A DNA stretch of 64,000 bases from Sphingobium sp. 15-1 (GCF_013375535.1 NZ_JABXJG010000001.1:868001-932000), one strand, 5' to 3'. Shown: positions 1 to 12,370, numbered from the stretch's first letter. The notes: generated by a model from the letters alone, not told the origin. A program made the numbers and translations.

Positions 1-1
1 A

Positions 2-2284
<2,283 letters not shown>

Positions 2285-2743
2285 CCGAAGCGCCAGTACA
2301 TCCCGGGGAGGCTGGAAGGGAGTCACCTGCCTCCCGTGAATGGTAGGCACGAGTGACGCGAACCCTTCTGTCCGTTAAGGGTGGATTTCTGTCATTCCCC
2401 CTCCCGCAGGCGGGAGGGGGCTAGGGGGTGGGTTCGCGCAACACCAGCGGCGATTTTCAACGGCTAAGCTGGAAGCTCGCTGCGCTCGCACCCACCCCTA
2501 ACCCTTCCTGCCTGCGGGAGGGGAATGTCTTGGATTGGCCATTTTCAGACCCTCTTCGGCCCTAAACCCGAATGACTGGCCAAGGATCATGCGTGACCCA
2601 ATGGCCACAGCGTCCTCAAAAACCATCCTATTCCTCCAACAGCACAGGATTGCGCCTGTCCTATTCCGCGCCAACAAGCCTATCACGCCCTTCTTTGAAA
2701 AATCCGATGCATCGCGCCATCACGCATACGCGCGCGCAGGCAC
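2285..2743. other. Intergenic stretch between alaS and IS256 element
   Basis: No convincing gene. It contains the long inverted repeat at 2393-2527 and then about 200 bp of non-coding-looking sequence up to the left end of the insertion sequence. A 62-codon minus-strand frame at 2498-2686 has no ribosome binding site or recognisable protein and was rejected. Confidence 0.5.
2393..2527. repeat. Long imperfect inverted repeat (REP/MITE-like)
   Basis: The left arm (starting CATTCCCCCTCCCGCAGG at 2393) and the right arm (ending CCTGCGGGAGGGGAATG at 2527) are inverted copies, each followed inward by a CACCC(C)TA-type block. Together they could fold into a large stem-loop. Such G/C-rich palindromic units are common between genes in sphingomonad genomes (general knowledge); mobility is inference. 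Confidence 0.65.
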
Positions 2744-4179
2744 GCGCGGGTCGTGCCCCCGGTGATGGTGTAGCTCGGCGGTTAGCGAAGCTGACCGGAC
2801 GCGCGCTCATCGATCAAGCGCAGTAGCGGCCGGTCAGTTTCGCGGGTGGCCATCGGAGATCTCGGATAGATTTGGGTTGCGAGACTCAAGCTATGGAGAT
2901 CCCGATGACCAAGGAGATGATGGACGTTCAGGCGCTGCTGGGAAAGAGCGCCGACAGCGATTTTCTACGCGAGATGATCGGCTTTGCGGCGCAGCGGCTG
3001 ATGGAACTCGAGGTCGGTGGGCTGACGGGTGCCGCTTATGGCGAGAAGAGCGCGGAGCGGCAGGCCCAGCGCAATGGCTACCGCGATCGGGATTGGGAGA
3101 CGCGCGCGGGCACGGTCGAGCTGCGCATCCCCAAGCTGCGCACCGGCAGCTATTTCCCTGGCTTCCTGGAGCCCCGCCGGCTGGCCGAGAAGGCGCTGAC
3201 GGCGGTGATCCAAGAGGCGTATATCCAGGGCATCTCGACGCGCTCGGTCGATGATCTGGTCAAGGCGCTTGGCATGAGCGGCATCTCCAAGAGCCAAGTC
3301 AGCCGCCTTTGTCAGGAGATCGACCAGCGGGTGAAGGCGTTCCTCGATCGGCCCATCGAAGGCGACTGGCCCTATCTCTGGGTCGACGCCACCTACCTTA
3401 AGGTCCGGCAGGCGGGGCGGATCGTCTCGGTGGCGGTCACCATCGCGGTCGGCGTCAACAGCGATGGTCGCCGCGAGGTGCTGGGCATGGCGATCGGTGC
3501 ATCGGAAGCCGAAACTTTCTGGACCGACTTCCTGCGCAATCTGGCGCGGCGAGGCCTGCGCGGCGTGAAGCTCGTCATCTCCGACGCGCATGAGGGTATC
3601 AAGGCGGCGGTGTCGCGCGTCTTCAACGCCACCTGGCAGCGCTGCCGCGTGCATTTTGCCCGCAATGCCATCGCTCATGCCGGGCGGAGCCGGAACCGTG
3701 TCGTCTCCGCGCTGATCGCCACCGCGTACGCCCAGGACACCGCCGAGGCCGCCAAGCTCCAGTGGCGCAAGGTCGCTGATCAACTCCGACCGGCGGTGCC
3801 CAAGCTGGCCAAACTGATGGACGACGCCGAACAGGACGTGCTGGCTTACATGTCCTTCCCGCCGCAGCATCGCACGAAGTTGCATTCGACCAACCCGCTC
3901 GAGCGCCTCAATGGCGAAATCAAGCGGCGCACAGAGGTGGTCGGCATCTTCCCCAACGACGACGCCATCACCCGCTTAGTCGGGGCTATCCTGCTGGAAC
4001 AAAATGACGAATGGGCGGTCCAGCGCGCCCGCTACATGACACTGGAAAGCGTCGCCCAAATCGGCGATGATCCGTACGTCACGCTGCCGCCCATGGGTGC
4101 GTGATCAACCCGGCTCTAGCCGGAGATCGCCATGGCTACGCCGGCGAACCTACACCATGCGTTGGGACACGATCCACGC
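2744..4179 (+). mobile_element. IS256-family insertion sequence
   Basis: A single intact mutator-type transposase gene is bracketed by imperfect terminal inverted repeats. Bases 2751-2773 match the reverse complement of 4150-4172 at 17 of 23 positions, including TCGTG, CCC and ATGGTGTAG blocks, and the similarity extends a few bases outward. The length of about 1.4 kb fits the family. I could not see a clean 8-9-bp target duplication, so the exact ends are approximate. Confidence 0.75.
2905..4104 (+). CDS. IS256-family (mutator-type) transposase
   Basis: DDE transposase that moves the surrounding element by a copy-out mechanism. Seen: first catalytic Asp in LWVDATYLK, second Asp in [10 protein letters not shown], and the C-terminal Glu block [18 protein letters not shown], with the [11 protein letters not shown] segment typical of the family between them. 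About 399 residues, full length. The start at 2905 is preferred because GGAG lies six bases upstream at 2895-2898; a TTG at 2872 and an ATG at 2893 are in frame but have no such site. It appears intact. Confidence 0.9.
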   Translation: MTKEMMDVQALLGKSADSDFLREMIGFAAQRLMELEVGGLTGAAYGEKSAERQAQRNGYRDRDWETRAGTVELRIPKLRTGSYFPGFLEPRRLAEKALTAVIQEAYIQGISTRSVDDLVKALGMSGISKSQVSRLCQEIDQRVKAFLDRPIEGDWPYLWVDATYLKVRQAGRIVSVAVTIAVGVNSDGRREVLGMAIGASEAETFWTDFLRNLARRGLRGVKLVISDAHEGIKAAVSRVFNATWQRCRVHFARNAIAHAGRSRNRVVSALIATAYAQDTAEAAKLQWRKVADQLRPAVPKLAKLMDDAEQDVLAYMSFPPQHRTKLHSTNPLERLNGEIKRRTEVVGIFPNDDAITRLVGAILLEQNDEWAVQRARYMTLESVAQIGDDPYVTLPPMGA

Positions 4180-4386
4180 GCGCGCATACACTGTGAACTT
4201 CGGCGTAAAAGCGCCGCTTCCCGCTGCGCATTACGCCCACATTTTCCTGTCCTACACCACCCCACTCAGGCTATGCCCATCTCGGCTCCTCGACCTGCAC
4301 GTACTTCAAAAAGGCCGCGCTCTCGCGCTTCTATCGTGTAACCTGTGTCACCCAAATCCCATTGTGACGGACATTGATCTTCGCTC

Positions 4387-5325
4387 ATGGACTTGCCCGC
4401 GATCCTTGCCGACATCGTTGCCCAAGCCGCGGCCCGGGAAGATCGCGGCACTGTCGCCAGCTACATCCCGGAATTGGCGAAGGTCGACCCTGGCCAGTTC
4501 GGCATCGCCATAGCCACCGCCGACGGCCGCCTGATCGAAGGCGGAGACGCCGATACCGGTTTCTCCATCCAGTCCATCTCCAAGGTCTTCGCCCTGACTC
4601 TCGCCCTCGGCAAAGTCGGTGACCAGCTTTGGGAGAGGGTAGGGCGCGAACCCTCGGGCAATGCCTTCAACTCCATCGTCCAACTGGAGCAGGAACGGGG
4701 CATCCCACGCAATCCCTTCATCAACGCGGGCGCCATCGTCGTCGCGGACATCAATCTGGGCGGCCATCAACCCCGCGTGGCCATCGGTGAAATGCTCCGC
4801 TTCGTCCGCTATCTGGCGGGTGACGACAGCATTGCCATCAATGAAACCGTCGCCGCGTCCGAAACGGCGACCGGCTTCCGCAACATGGCGCTCGCCAATT
4901 ACATGCGCGCTTTCGGCAATGTCCGGCATCCGGTCGATCTGGTGCTCGGCACCTATTTCCATCAATGCGCGATCGAAATGAGCTGCCGCCAACTCGCGCT
5001 GGCGGGCCGCTATCTGATGCTCGACGGCCAGCATCCCGACGGCGGCCGGGTCGTTTCGCCCAGCCGGGCCAAGCGCATCAACGCCCTGATGCTGACGTGC
5101 GGCCATTATGACGCGTCGGGCGATTTCGCTTTCCGCGTCGGCATTCCCGGCAAATCGGGAGTGGGCGGCGGCATATTGGCGATCGTCCCCGGTCGCGCCT
5201 CCATAGCCGTCTGGTCCCCAGGGCTGAACGAAAATGGCAACAGCCAATTGGGCACATTGGCCCTGGAAGAACTGGCCCGCCGCACCGGATGGTCGGTGTT
5301 CAGCCCGCCGGGGGAGGGCGCCTAA
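4387..5325 (+). CDS. glsA: Glutaminase
   Basis: Hydrolyses glutamine to glutamate and ammonia; serine-dependent beta-lactamase-like fold of the GlsA/YbgJ family. The 312 residues match the usual length of about 310. Seen: the S-x-x-K catalytic motif at S63-I-S-K66 ([10 protein letters not shown]), the NPFINAGAI block, and the C-terminal KSGVGGGI signature. It stands alone downstream of the insertion sequence and converges with the antiporter gene, the two stop codons overlapping by a few bases, so no shared terminator can lie between them. Confidence 0.95.
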   Translation: MDLPAILADIVAQAAAREDRGTVASYIPELAKVDPGQFGIAIATADGRLIEGGDADTGFSIQSISKVFALTLALGKVGDQLWERVGREPSGNAFNSIVQLEQERGIPRNPFINAGAIVVADINLGGHQPRVAIGEMLRFVRYLAGDDSIAINETVAASETATGFRNMALANYMRAFGNVRHPVDLVLGTYFHQCAIEMSCRQLALAGRYLMLDGQHPDGGRVVSPSRAKRINALMLTCGHYDASGDFAFRVGIPGKSGVGGGILAIVPGRASIAVWSPGLNENGNSQLGTLALEELARRTGWSVFSPPGEGA

Positions 5326-7106
5326 GGCACCTCATCCGCCCGCAACCGTCGCAGCTTGGGCGCCGTCTCCATCTGCGCCGCGTCCTTGATGTCCATGCGC
5401 AGGTCTTCCCGCGTCTGATGGATGGAGGCGATCACTGGTCCCATCGCCACGCCCAGGTCGACCAGAGCGGTTTCCGCCAGTTGAAGCGAGCTTTCCAGCG
5501 TCTCCGGCACCGCGTCGCTCGCCCCCGCCCGGTATAGCTGCGCCGCATGATCGGTGTCTCGGGCGCGGGCGATGATCGGCAAGTCCGGCACCCAGCCCCG
5601 CACGCGTTTCGTCACCCGGATGGAAAGGACAGGGTCATCCATCGTCAGGATCAGCGCTCGCGCATGACCCAGGCGCAGCTTGTCGAGCATTTCGGTCCGG
5701 GACACGTCACCGAACAGGATCGGGTACCCCGCGCGCCGAGCGTCCGCGACGACATCGGGATCGGATTCCACCACAATAAAGCGCTGCTTGTGGAGGTTGA
5801 GCAGGTCGCAGACCATGCGCCCCACACGACCGAATCCGATCACCACGGCAGCGGCCTCCGCATGGTCTTCGCTGATTTCCGGGGCTTCTTCCCCCAGCGC
5901 CATTTCCAGCCGCCGGGCAATATCATGCCCCAGCCGCGCCAGCAGCGGCGTGATGGTGAGCCCGATCGCCGTCACGATCTGCCAGAATGCGGCGGTGGAG
6001 GGCAGGATCAACTGGGCGGCGGCGGCGGCGGACAGCACGATGAGGGTGGTTTCCGACGGGCTGGACATCAGCACGCCGACTTCCAGCGCGACGCCTTTCC
6101 TCGCGCCTGAGACGTACAGCAACGCTGCGGTCACGAGGGTCTTGGCAAGGACCACCCCGACCACTGCCAGAATGAGCGTCGGCCAATTGGCCAGGATCAC
6201 CCGCACGTCCAGCCCCATGCCGACGGTGATGAGGAACACGCCTAGCGCCAGCCCCTTGAACGGGGCGGTCATGACCTCCACCTCGCCATGATAGTCGGTT
6301 TCGGCAATCAGCAGCCCGGCCAGCAGCGCGCCGACGATCGGGGACAGCCCGGCAATGGATGTCGCCATGCTGGATACGATGACGACCAGAAGGCTGGCGG
6401 CAAGGAACACTTCCGGGCTTTTCGTGCGCGCTGCCTGGCTGAAGATATGCGGCAGGCACAGGCGGCCCAGGACCAGCATGATGGCGATGGTGATGCCGCT
6501 TTTCATCAGCGTGTCGGCCAGTTCGCTCCAGGGACCCTCCGGACTTGCCGCGACCGAGGGCGCGAGGGCGCCCAGCATGAAGATGATCGGCACCAGCGCC
6601 AGATCCTCGAAAAGCAGCATCGAAAAGGCCGCGCGGCCCACGGCGCTCTGCGTGCCGACCATCGGGAGCACGACCGCCGTCGATGACAGCGCCAGGGCAA
6701 GACCAAGGCCGAATGCACCGGCGGGTGCCTGGCCCAACAAGTAAAGGCCAAGTGCAATAAGCGTTCCGCCGCCGATCAATTCTGCCGCGCCGACACCGAA
6801 TACTTGCGCCCGCATGGTCCAAAGGCGGCGGAAGCTCAGTTCCAGGCCGATGGAGAAAAGAAGCAGGATGACGCCAAGTTCGGCAAAGGGCTCTATCGCC
6901 GCCCTGTTGGAAATGGTGACATGATAGAGCCAGGGATATTGGCCGACCAACGCCCCCAATCCGGATGGTCCCACCGCCAGTCCGACCAGGATGAAGCCGA
7001 TGACCGGGCTGATCCGGAGCCGGGCGAAGCCAGGAATGACCAGTCCCGCTGCGCCCAGGATGACAAGGGAATCGCTGAAGCTTTGGGGATTGATTGCGCC
7101 GGCCAT
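5322..7106 (-). CDS. CPA2-family cation:proton antiporter with RCK/TrkA-N domain (KefB/YbaL-like)
   Basis: Inner-membrane monovalent cation/H+ antiporter, 594 residues. The N-terminal ~390 residues are a run of hydrophobic helices beginning [21 protein letters not shown], as in KefB/KefC/YbaL. About residues 418-540 form a Rossmann RCK domain ([17 protein letters not shown], then VVESDPDVV and LFGDVSR) expected to bind NAD(H) or another nucleotide and gate transport. The substrate (K+ or Na+) cannot be read from sequence, so I give no symbol. There is no adjacent KefF/KefG-like ancillary gene. Confidence 0.88.
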   Translation of the reverse strand: MAGAINPQSFSDSLVILGAAGLVIPGFARLRISPVIGFILVGLAVGPSGLGALVGQYPWLYHVTISNRAAIEPFAELGVILLLFSIGLELSFRRLWTMRAQVFGVGAAELIGGGTLIALGLYLLGQAPAGAFGLGLALALSSTAVVLPMVGTQSAVGRAAFSMLLFEDLALVPIIFMLGALAPSVAASPEGPWSELADTLMKSGITIAIMLVLGRLCLPHIFSQAARTKSPEVFLAASLLVVIVSSMATSIAGLSPIVGALLAGLLIAETDYHGEVEVMTAPFKGLALGVFLITVGMGLDVRVILANWPTLILAVVGVVLAKTLVTAALLYVSGARKGVALEVGVLMSSPSETTLIVLSAAAAAQLILPSTAAFWQIVTAIGLTITPLLARLGHDIARRLEMALGEEAPEISEDHAEAAAVVIGFGRVGRMVCDLLNLHKQRFIVVESDPDVVADARRAGYPILFGDVSRTEMLDKLRLGHARALILTMDDPVLSIRVTKRVRGWVPDLPIIARARDTDHAAQLYRAGASDAVPETLESSLQLAETALVDLGVAMGPVIASIHQTREDLRMDIKDAAQMETAPKLRRLRADEVP

Positions 7107-7184
7107 GACCGATCATCGCCACAAATGCCGCGGATAGCCAGCAATAAGGACGCAATGGCGAAATTGATGCCTGGAAGAAGCTGG

Positions 7185-7267
7185 TGCGGACGGCGGGACT
7201 TGAACCCGCATTCCCAGGGGGAGGCGGATTTTAAGTCCGCTGCGTCTACCGATTTCGCCACGTCCGC
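7185..7267 (-). tRNA. tRNA-Leu (anticodon TAA)
   Basis: On the minus strand the acceptor arm GCGGACG pairs with CGTCCGC; a D-arm, an anticodon loop containing TAA, a long variable arm typical of class II tRNAs, and the TTCAAGTCC T-arm are all visible. An encoded CCA follows at 7184-7182. Confidence 0.97.
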
Positions 7268-7321
7268 TCAGGCCGTTACCCCCTGAAGGCTAACGGCGCA
7301 GAGGTCAAGGATGTGCTTGGA

Positions 7322-7612
7322 TCAGACCGCAGCTTTCGTGTTCAACCGTTCCCGCATTTCCTTTCCTGGCTTGAAATAGGGAACGCGCTTTGCGTCCACC
7401 GGAACCTGCTCTCCCGTTCGCGGGTTCCGTCCGGTACGCGCATCGCGTGCGCGTGTCGTAAACGCGCCAAAGCCGCGCAATTCCACTCGTCCGCCATTTG
7501 AGAGGCGGTCGACTATTTCCTTGAAGAAAAGATCGACGATCCTTTCCACTTCCTGGAGGTTGAGGTTCGGATTTTCCTCAGCCAGTTTCTGTATCAGTTC
7601 TGAGCGTATCAT
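7322..7612 (-). CDS. ihfB: Integration host factor subunit beta
   Basis: DNA-bending nucleoid protein that pairs with IhfA; acts in recombination, replication and sigma-54 promoter architecture. The 96 residues carry the full HU/IHF fold with the arm [11 protein letters not shown] and the C-terminal [15 protein letters not shown]. The start [15 protein letters not shown] is chosen at 7612 because GGAGG lies just upstream; a longer frame adds 31 residues unlike the family. It lies downstream of rpsA, as in many proteobacteria, but is separated from it by a strong terminator and so probably has its own promoter. Confidence 0.96.
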   Translation of the reverse strand: MIRSELIQKLAEENPNLNLQEVERIVDLFFKEIVDRLSNGGRVELRGFGAFTTRARDARTGRNPRTGEQVPVDAKRVPYFKPGKEMRERLNTKAAV

Positions 7613-7712
7613 TGGTCCTCCAGACTCCCCCTTCTGGTTCCCGCTTGACTTATAATGAATCCCCAAGCTTCTGACAATTGGCCAATATCGGTATGTCTTT
7701 CTCATTATGGGA

Positions 7713-7748
7713 AAAGAAAAAGCCCGCCGGAGCGAAGTTCCGGCGGGC
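7713..7748 (-). terminator. Rho-independent terminator of rpsA
   Basis: On the minus strand a perfect 10-bp stem (GCCCGCCGGA / TCCGGCGGGC, bases 7722-7731 and 7739-7748) is followed at once by TTTTTCTTTTC. It sits 33 bp past the rpsA stop. Confidence 0.93.
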
Positions 7749-7780
7749 TCTATTACTTAAGTTAGATAACGAAGGAGGCC

Positions 7781-9493
7781 TTAGCCTTCGCTCTTCGCCT
7801 TCAGCGCTTCGCCCAGGATGTCGCCCAGCGACGCGCCGCTGTCGGACGAGCCATATTGAGCCACAGCCTGCTTCTCTTCAGCGATCTGCATCGCCTTGAC
7901 CGAGAAGGTAGGCTTCTTGGCGCGGTCGAAACCAGTGACCATGGCGTCGAACTTCTGACCGACCTGGAAGCGTTCCGGACGCTGTTCGTCGCGGTCGCGG
8001 CCAAGGTCGCTGCGCTTGATGAAGCCGGCGGCGCCATCTTCGCCAGCCTGGACTTCCAGGCCGCCGTCGCGCACTTCCAGAACGGTCACGGTGACGATCG
8101 CGTTCTTGTTGAGGCCAGCAGCCGCAGCAGCGGTGCCGCCAGCGGCCGGACCGCCACGCTCAAGCTGCTTCATGCCAAGGCTGATGCGCTCCTTCTCGAC
8201 ATCGATGTCGAGAACGACGGCCTGAACCGTCTCGCCCTTGCGGTGCAGGGCCAGCGCGTCTTCGCCCGAAATGCCCCAGGCGATATCCGACATGTGGACC
8301 ATGCCGTCGACGTCGCCGTCCAGGCCGATGAACAGACCGAATTCGGTCGCGTTCTTGACTTCGCCCTCGACGGTCGAACCGATCGGGTGACGTTCGGCAA
8401 AGCTGTCCCAGGGGTTGTTCTGGGCCTGCTTGAGACCGAGCGAGATGCGGCGCTTTTCGGGATCGACTTCGAGCACCAGGACTTCGACTTCCTGGCTGGT
8501 CGAAACGATCTTGCCGGGGTGGACGTTCTTCTTGGTCCAGGACATTTCCGAAACGTGGACCAGGCCCTCGATGCCGGCTTCCAGCTCAACGAACGCACCA
8601 TATTCGGTGATGTTCGTGACGCGGCCCGACAGCTTCGCACCGACCGGATACTTGGCGGCGGCGCCTTCCCACGGATCGCTTTCCAACTGCTTCATGCCAA
8701 GGCTGATGCGCTGGGTGTCGCGGTTGATGCGGATGATCTGAACGCGAACGGTGTCGCCGATGTTGATCATCTCGTTCGGGTGGTTGATGCGCTTGTACGA
8801 CAGGTCGGTGACGTGCAGCAGGCCGTCAATGCCGCCCAGATCAACGAACGCACCATAATCGGTGATGTTCTTGACGACGCCCTCGATGATCTGACCTTCG
8901 GCCAGCGTCTGGATGAGGCCCGAGCGCTGTTCGGCGCGGGTTTCTTCCAGGATGGCGCGGCGCGACACGACGATGTTGCCGCGGCGGCGATCCATCTTGA
9001 GGATCTGGAAAGGCTGCGGAATGTCCATCAGCGGGGTGACGTCGCGAACCGGACGGATGTCAACCTGCGAGCCGGGCAGGAACGCCACGGCGCCGTCCAG
9101 GTCGACGGTGAAGCCACCCTTGACGCGGCCGAAGATGACGCCTTCGACGCGGGCGCTTTCGGTGAATTCGGATTCCAGCTTGTCCCAGGCGGCTTCGCGG
9201 CGGGCGCGGTCGCGGGACAGCATGGCTTCGCCATGGGCGTTTTCGACGCGGTCGACATAGACTTCGACTTCGTCGCCAACCTTGAGGTCAGCCTTCTGGC
9301 CCGGCGCGGCGAATTCGCGCAGCGGCACGCGGCCTTCCGATTTCAGGCCGACGTCGATCAGCGCCATGTCGTTTTCGATGCCGGTTACGGTGCCCTTGAC
9401 GACGCGGCCTTCGAAGCCGCCGTCCTCGCCACCGAGAGAATCATTGAGAAGCGCGGCGAAATCGTCGCGCGAGGGGAATGCCGTAGAGGCCAT
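7781..9493 (-). CDS. rpsA: 30S ribosomal protein S1
   Basis: Large ribosomal protein that binds mRNA and helps unfold it for initiation. About 570 residues comprising six S1 (OB-fold) repeats; the central ones share phrases such as NITDYGAFVDLGGIDGLLH, NITEYGAFVELEAGIEGLVH and NATEFGLFIGLDGDVDGMVH, each followed by RISLGMKQLE-type linkers. The start MASTAFPSRDDF at 9493 has AAGGA about seven bases upstream; an in-frame GTG five codons earlier overlaps that site and is less likely. It follows cmk, a widely conserved pair, with a terminator-like hairpin between them. Confidence 0.97.
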   Translation of the reverse strand: MASTAFPSRDDFAALLNDSLGGEDGGFEGRVVKGTVTGIENDMALIDVGLKSEGRVPLREFAAPGQKADLKVGDEVEVYVDRVENAHGEAMLSRDRARREAAWDKLESEFTESARVEGVIFGRVKGGFTVDLDGAVAFLPGSQVDIRPVRDVTPLMDIPQPFQILKMDRRRGNIVVSRRAILEETRAEQRSGLIQTLAEGQIIEGVVKNITDYGAFVDLGGIDGLLHVTDLSYKRINHPNEMINIGDTVRVQIIRINRDTQRISLGMKQLESDPWEGAAAKYPVGAKLSGRVTNITEYGAFVELEAGIEGLVHVSEMSWTKKNVHPGKIVSTSQEVEVLVLEVDPEKRRISLGLKQAQNNPWDSFAERHPIGSTVEGEVKNATEFGLFIGLDGDVDGMVHMSDIAWGISGEDALALHRKGETVQAVVLDIDVEKERISLGMKQLERGGPAAGGTAAAAAGLNKNAIVTVTVLEVRDGGLEVQAGEDGAAGFIKRSDLGRDRDEQRPERFQVGQKFDAMVTGFDRAKKPTFSVKAMQIAEEKQAVAQYGSSDSGASLGDILGEALKAKSEG

Positions 9494-9627
9494 GTTGTAG
9501 TCCTTCACTCGTCATTGCTGGCCTACCGGTTGTATCCGGTGGTCTTTCAGGCCAAACCGTCCACGCGGCCGGATTGCCGCGCAAACATCCGTTCGGCCCT
9601 GACGAGTCGACGCCCCGTAGATAAGCG

Positions 9628-9656
9628 AAAAGGGCGCCTGGGAATCCCCGGCACCC
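9628..9656 (-). terminator. Terminator-like hairpin between cmk and rpsA
   Basis: On the minus strand GGGTGCC pairs with GGCGCCC (one G-T pair) around a 12-13-base loop and is followed by TTTTCGC. The T-run is short, so it may only attenuate read-through into rpsA. Confidence 0.6.
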
Positions 9657-9665
9657 GGCATCGCG

Positions 9666-10301
9666 TCAGGCCTTGCGCCGACGTTCCAACTGGGCGTCCA
9701 CCAGTGCAATGGCCTGCTGGACGGCGGCGTCTATAGTCAAATTGCTGGTATCGAGCAAGTCCGCTCCATCGGCCATGCGCAGCGGAGCATGGTCACGGCT
9801 CATGTCGCGGGTGTCGCGGGCCTGAATGTCCGCGATCAGGCTGTCCATGTCGGGGCGGCCGCCATGCGACAGGGCGTCGTCATAGCGGCGTTGCGCGCGG
9901 ACATGGACGCTGGCGGTGACGAAGATCTTGGCGTTGGCGTCGGGCGCGATGACCGTGGCGATGTCGCGGCCATCGAGGATTGCGCCGCCGGGCTGGGTGG
10001 CGAAGTCGCGCTGTCGTTTCACCAGCGCCTGGCGGACGCTTTGATGGATGGAAACGCGGGACGCGAGGGAGCCGACCGCTTCGCTGCGCAGCGCCGGATC
10101 GGCAAGGACGCCGTCACGGAAGGCGCAGGCGGCAAGAGCATCGGCTTCATGATCCGGATCGCCGCCGGTCTTGAGCACGGCAAGGCCCACCGCGCGATAG
10201 AGCAGGCCGGTGTCGAGGACGGGCAGGCCGTAATGGCGGCCGAGGGCCTTGGCGATGGTGCCCTTGCCCGAGGCGGCGGGGCCGTCGACGGCGATGATCA
10301 T
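9666..10301 (-). CDS. cmk: Cytidylate kinase
   Basis: Phosphorylates CMP and dCMP with ATP in pyrimidine nucleotide synthesis. The 211 residues are normal for the family. Seen: the P-loop DGPAASGKGTIAKALG at residues 5-20, the substrate-binding LDTGLLYRAV, and the DGRDIATVIAPDA block. The start overlaps the end of the upstream small membrane-protein gene by four bases (ATGA), and that gene likewise overlaps aroA, so aroA, the small gene and cmk look like one translationally coupled operon leading to rpsA. Confidence 0.96.
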   Translation of the reverse strand: MIIAVDGPAASGKGTIAKALGRHYGLPVLDTGLLYRAVGLAVLKTGGDPDHEADALAACAFRDGVLADPALRSEAVGSLASRVSIHQSVRQALVKRQRDFATQPGGAILDGRDIATVIAPDANAKIFVTASVHVRAQRRYDDALSHGGRPDMDSLIADIQARDTRDMSRDHAPLRMADGADLLDTSNLTIDAAVQQAIALVDAQLERRRKA

Positions 10302-10549
10302 GATGCTTTGCCTTTCCGCAGCGCCTTGGCGAGTCCGATGAGGGCGATGAACGCCCAGACGACTTCCAGCGCCATCGACGCGACGTTGAAATGGACCATG
10401 AGCGAATAGATCAGCAGCAGCGAGCCGACCAGATTCAGCAGGTTGAAGAAGGTGAAGTTCAGCAGCTTCGCCATGTTGCTATAGGCATAGGCAATGACCA
10501 TCAGGCCGCTGCCGATCAGGCCTATGACTTCGGCAAGGTCGAAACTCAC
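10298..10549 (-). CDS. Small membrane protein (CBU_0592-like)
   Basis: An 83-residue protein with three likely membrane helices (roughly residues 7-24, 32-51, 57-75) and a basic C-terminus (KALRKGKAS). It resembles the short CBU_0592-type membrane proteins of unknown function; that match is from memory of the sequence pattern. Four-base overlaps with both aroA and cmk argue strongly that it is a real, co-translated gene. No role can be assigned. Confidence 0.8.
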   Translation of the reverse strand: MSFDLAEVIGLIGSGLMVIAYAYSNMAKLLNFTFFNLLNLVGSLLLIYSLMVHFNVASMALEVVWAFIALIGLAKALRKGKAS

Positions 10550-11886
10550 GCCAATGCGCCGAGCGTCTGCAACAGGCCGGTGAAGCCGGGGAAGCTGGTC
10601 GCGACTGGGCGCATGTCGTCTATGGTGACGCCATTTTTCGACACGAGGCCGGCGATGGCGAAGCTCATGGCGATGCGGTGGTCGAGCTTGGTGGCGATGG
10701 GGCCGCCGCCGGGCAGCAGCGCGCCGCCGCTGCCCTCGATGATAATGCCGTCCTCCAGTTCCTCGACGGTGACGCCGACGGCGCGCAGGCCGGCGGCCAT
10801 GGTGGCGATACGGTCCGATTCCTTGACGCGCAGTTCTTCCAGGCCGCGGAAGGTGCTGCGCCCTTCGGCAAAGGCGGCGGCGATGAAGGCGACGGGATAT
10901 TCGTCGATCATCGATGGAGCGCGGGCCGGGTCCGGCTCGACGCCCTTGAGGGCCGAGGCGGTGATGACGAGATCGCCCACCGGCTCGCCGCCGACTTCGC
11001 GGGGATTTTCGATGCCGATGTCACCGCCCATTTCACGCAGCAGATCGATCAGGCCTGCGCGGGTGTCGTTGAGGCCGACATTGGCGATCGTCACCTTCGA
11101 ACCCGGCACCAGCAGCGCCGCGACCATCGGGAAAGCGGCGGAGGAGGGGTCGCCGGGGACGGTGATCGACTGGGGGCGCAGTTCGGCTTCGCCCTTCAGC
11201 GTGATGATGCGGGTGCCATCGGCTTCGACTTCCACATTGAGGTCGGCGCCGAAGCCCTTGAGCATGCGTTCGCTATGGTCGCGGGTGGGGATGGGCTCGA
11301 CGATCCGGGTGATGCCGGGGGCATTGAGGCCCGCGAGCAGGATTGCCGACTTGACCTGCGCCGATGCGACGGGAAGGCGATAGTCGAGCGGCACGGCGGG
11401 ACAGGCGCCGCGCATGGTGAGCGGCAGGCGGTCGCCGGGGCTGGTGGTGAAGCTGGCCCCCATGCGGGAGAGCGGTTCGGTGACCCGGGCCATGGGGCGC
11501 TTGCTTAAGCTAGCGTCGCCCACGAAGGTCGCGGTGATCGCATGGCTGGCGACCAGGCCCATGAGCAGACGGGTCGAGGTGCCGCTATTGCCCATGTCGA
11601 GCGCGCTTGTCGGTTGAAGCAGGCTGCCGACGCCGACGCCATGGATATGCCAGATGCCGTCTTCATCCTTGCTGATCTCCGCGCCCATCGCCCGCATGGC
11701 GGCGGCGGTGGAGAGGACGTCCTCCCCCTCCAGCAGACCTTCCACGCGGCTTTCGCCCACGGCTAGCGCGGACAGCATCAGCGAGCGGTGTGAAATGCTC
11801 TTGTCGCCCGGCACGGTGATGGAGCCGGAAAGGGCCGGAGCGGCATGGAAAGTCATGGGGGTCGGTTGGTCGGAAGAAGCGGTCAC
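10546..11886 (-). CDS. aroA: 3-phosphoshikimate 1-carboxyvinyltransferase (EPSP synthase)
   Basis: Sixth step of the shikimate pathway: transfers enolpyruvate from PEP to shikimate-3-phosphate. The 446-residue length and the phrases PGDKSISHRSLML (N-terminal substrate-binding lysine), GNSGTSTRL and KESDRIATMAAGLRAVG are diagnostic. The start is uncertain: a GTG at 11886 gives MTASSDQPTP, while an ATG at 11856 (MTFHAAPALSG) is in frame but has no good ribosome site. It heads the aroA-membrane protein-cmk operon and is divergent from the TIGR02300 gene, with 148 bp between them. Confidence 0.96.
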   Translation of the reverse strand: MTASSDQPTPMTFHAAPALSGSITVPGDKSISHRSLMLSALAVGESRVEGLLEGEDVLSTAAAMRAMGAEISKDEDGIWHIHGVGVGSLLQPTSALDMGNSGTSTRLLMGLVASHAITATFVGDASLSKRPMARVTEPLSRMGASFTTSPGDRLPLTMRGACPAVPLDYRLPVASAQVKSAILLAGLNAPGITRIVEPIPTRDHSERMLKGFGADLNVEVEADGTRIITLKGEAELRPQSITVPGDPSSAAFPMVAALLVPGSKVTIANVGLNDTRAGLIDLLREMGGDIGIENPREVGGEPVGDLVITASALKGVEPDPARAPSMIDEYPVAFIAAAFAEGRSTFRGLEELRVKESDRIATMAAGLRAVGVTVEELEDGIIIEGSGGALLPGGGPIATKLDHRIAMSFAIAGLVSKNGVTIDDMRPVATSFPGFTGLLQTLGALA

Positions 11887-12034
11887 GGGTCAATCCGTCT
11901 GCAAAACTTGAAAAAATGCGCCCGGCTTTTGACAGCGCGGTTTCGCTATGGCAAGGCGCCGTCTCTTCGCGGGCGACCCCTGTCGTGCCGCGTAATCTCT
12001 GTTTTGAGCACTCGCAAGAAGGACAAGGCCGGAC

Positions 12035-12370
12035 ATGGTCAAGGCTGAATGGGGCACGAAGCGTACCTGCCCGAAATGCGCCACGCGCTTCTACGACCTG
12101 GGCAAGGATGACCCGGTCACCTGCATCAACTGCGGAACGGCATGGGAGCCGGAGCCGGTGCTGAAGTCGAAGCAGCCGCTGCCCTATGAGGAAGCGCCCA
12201 AGAAGGTCATCGAAACCGCTGACGGTGAACGTGAAACGGCCGATGACGATTTGGACCTGGATCTGGACGTGGATGATGACGGCGATTCGCCGGATAACGA
12301 CGTCGATCTGGGCGGTGACGACGATCTGGGCGTCGACGCTGGCGGCGACGATGGCGACGACGACAATTAA
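12035..12370 (+). CDS. TIGR02300 family protein (FYDL motif, acidic tail)
   Basis: A 111-residue protein of a conserved alphaproteobacterial family of unknown function. Residues 1-35 hold a zinc-ribbon-like CPKCATRFYDLGKDDPVTC segment with two Cys pairs (CxxC at 9-12 and CINC at 29-32), so metal binding is likely. The C-terminal third is almost entirely Asp, Gly and Leu (DLDLDLDVDDDGD and similar), a disordered acidic tail. AAGGACAAGG lies just upstream of the ATG. Divergent from aroA, and followed by tRNA-Ala genes. Confidence 0.85.
   Translation: MVKAEWGTKRTCPKCATRFYDLGKDDPVTCINCGTAWEPEPVLKSKQPLPYEEAPKKVIETADGERETADDDLDLDLDVDDDGDSPDNDVDLGGDDDLGVDAGGDDGDDDN

Noticed and set aside
2498..2686. 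62-codon minus-strand frame in the gap after alaS
   Set aside because: Overlaps the inverted repeat, has no ribosome binding site and no recognisable product.
7856..9736. 626-codon open frame on the plus strand
   Set aside because: It is antisense to rpsA over nearly its whole length; the sequence it would encode has the repetitive composition of an opposite-strand shadow and no recognisable motif.
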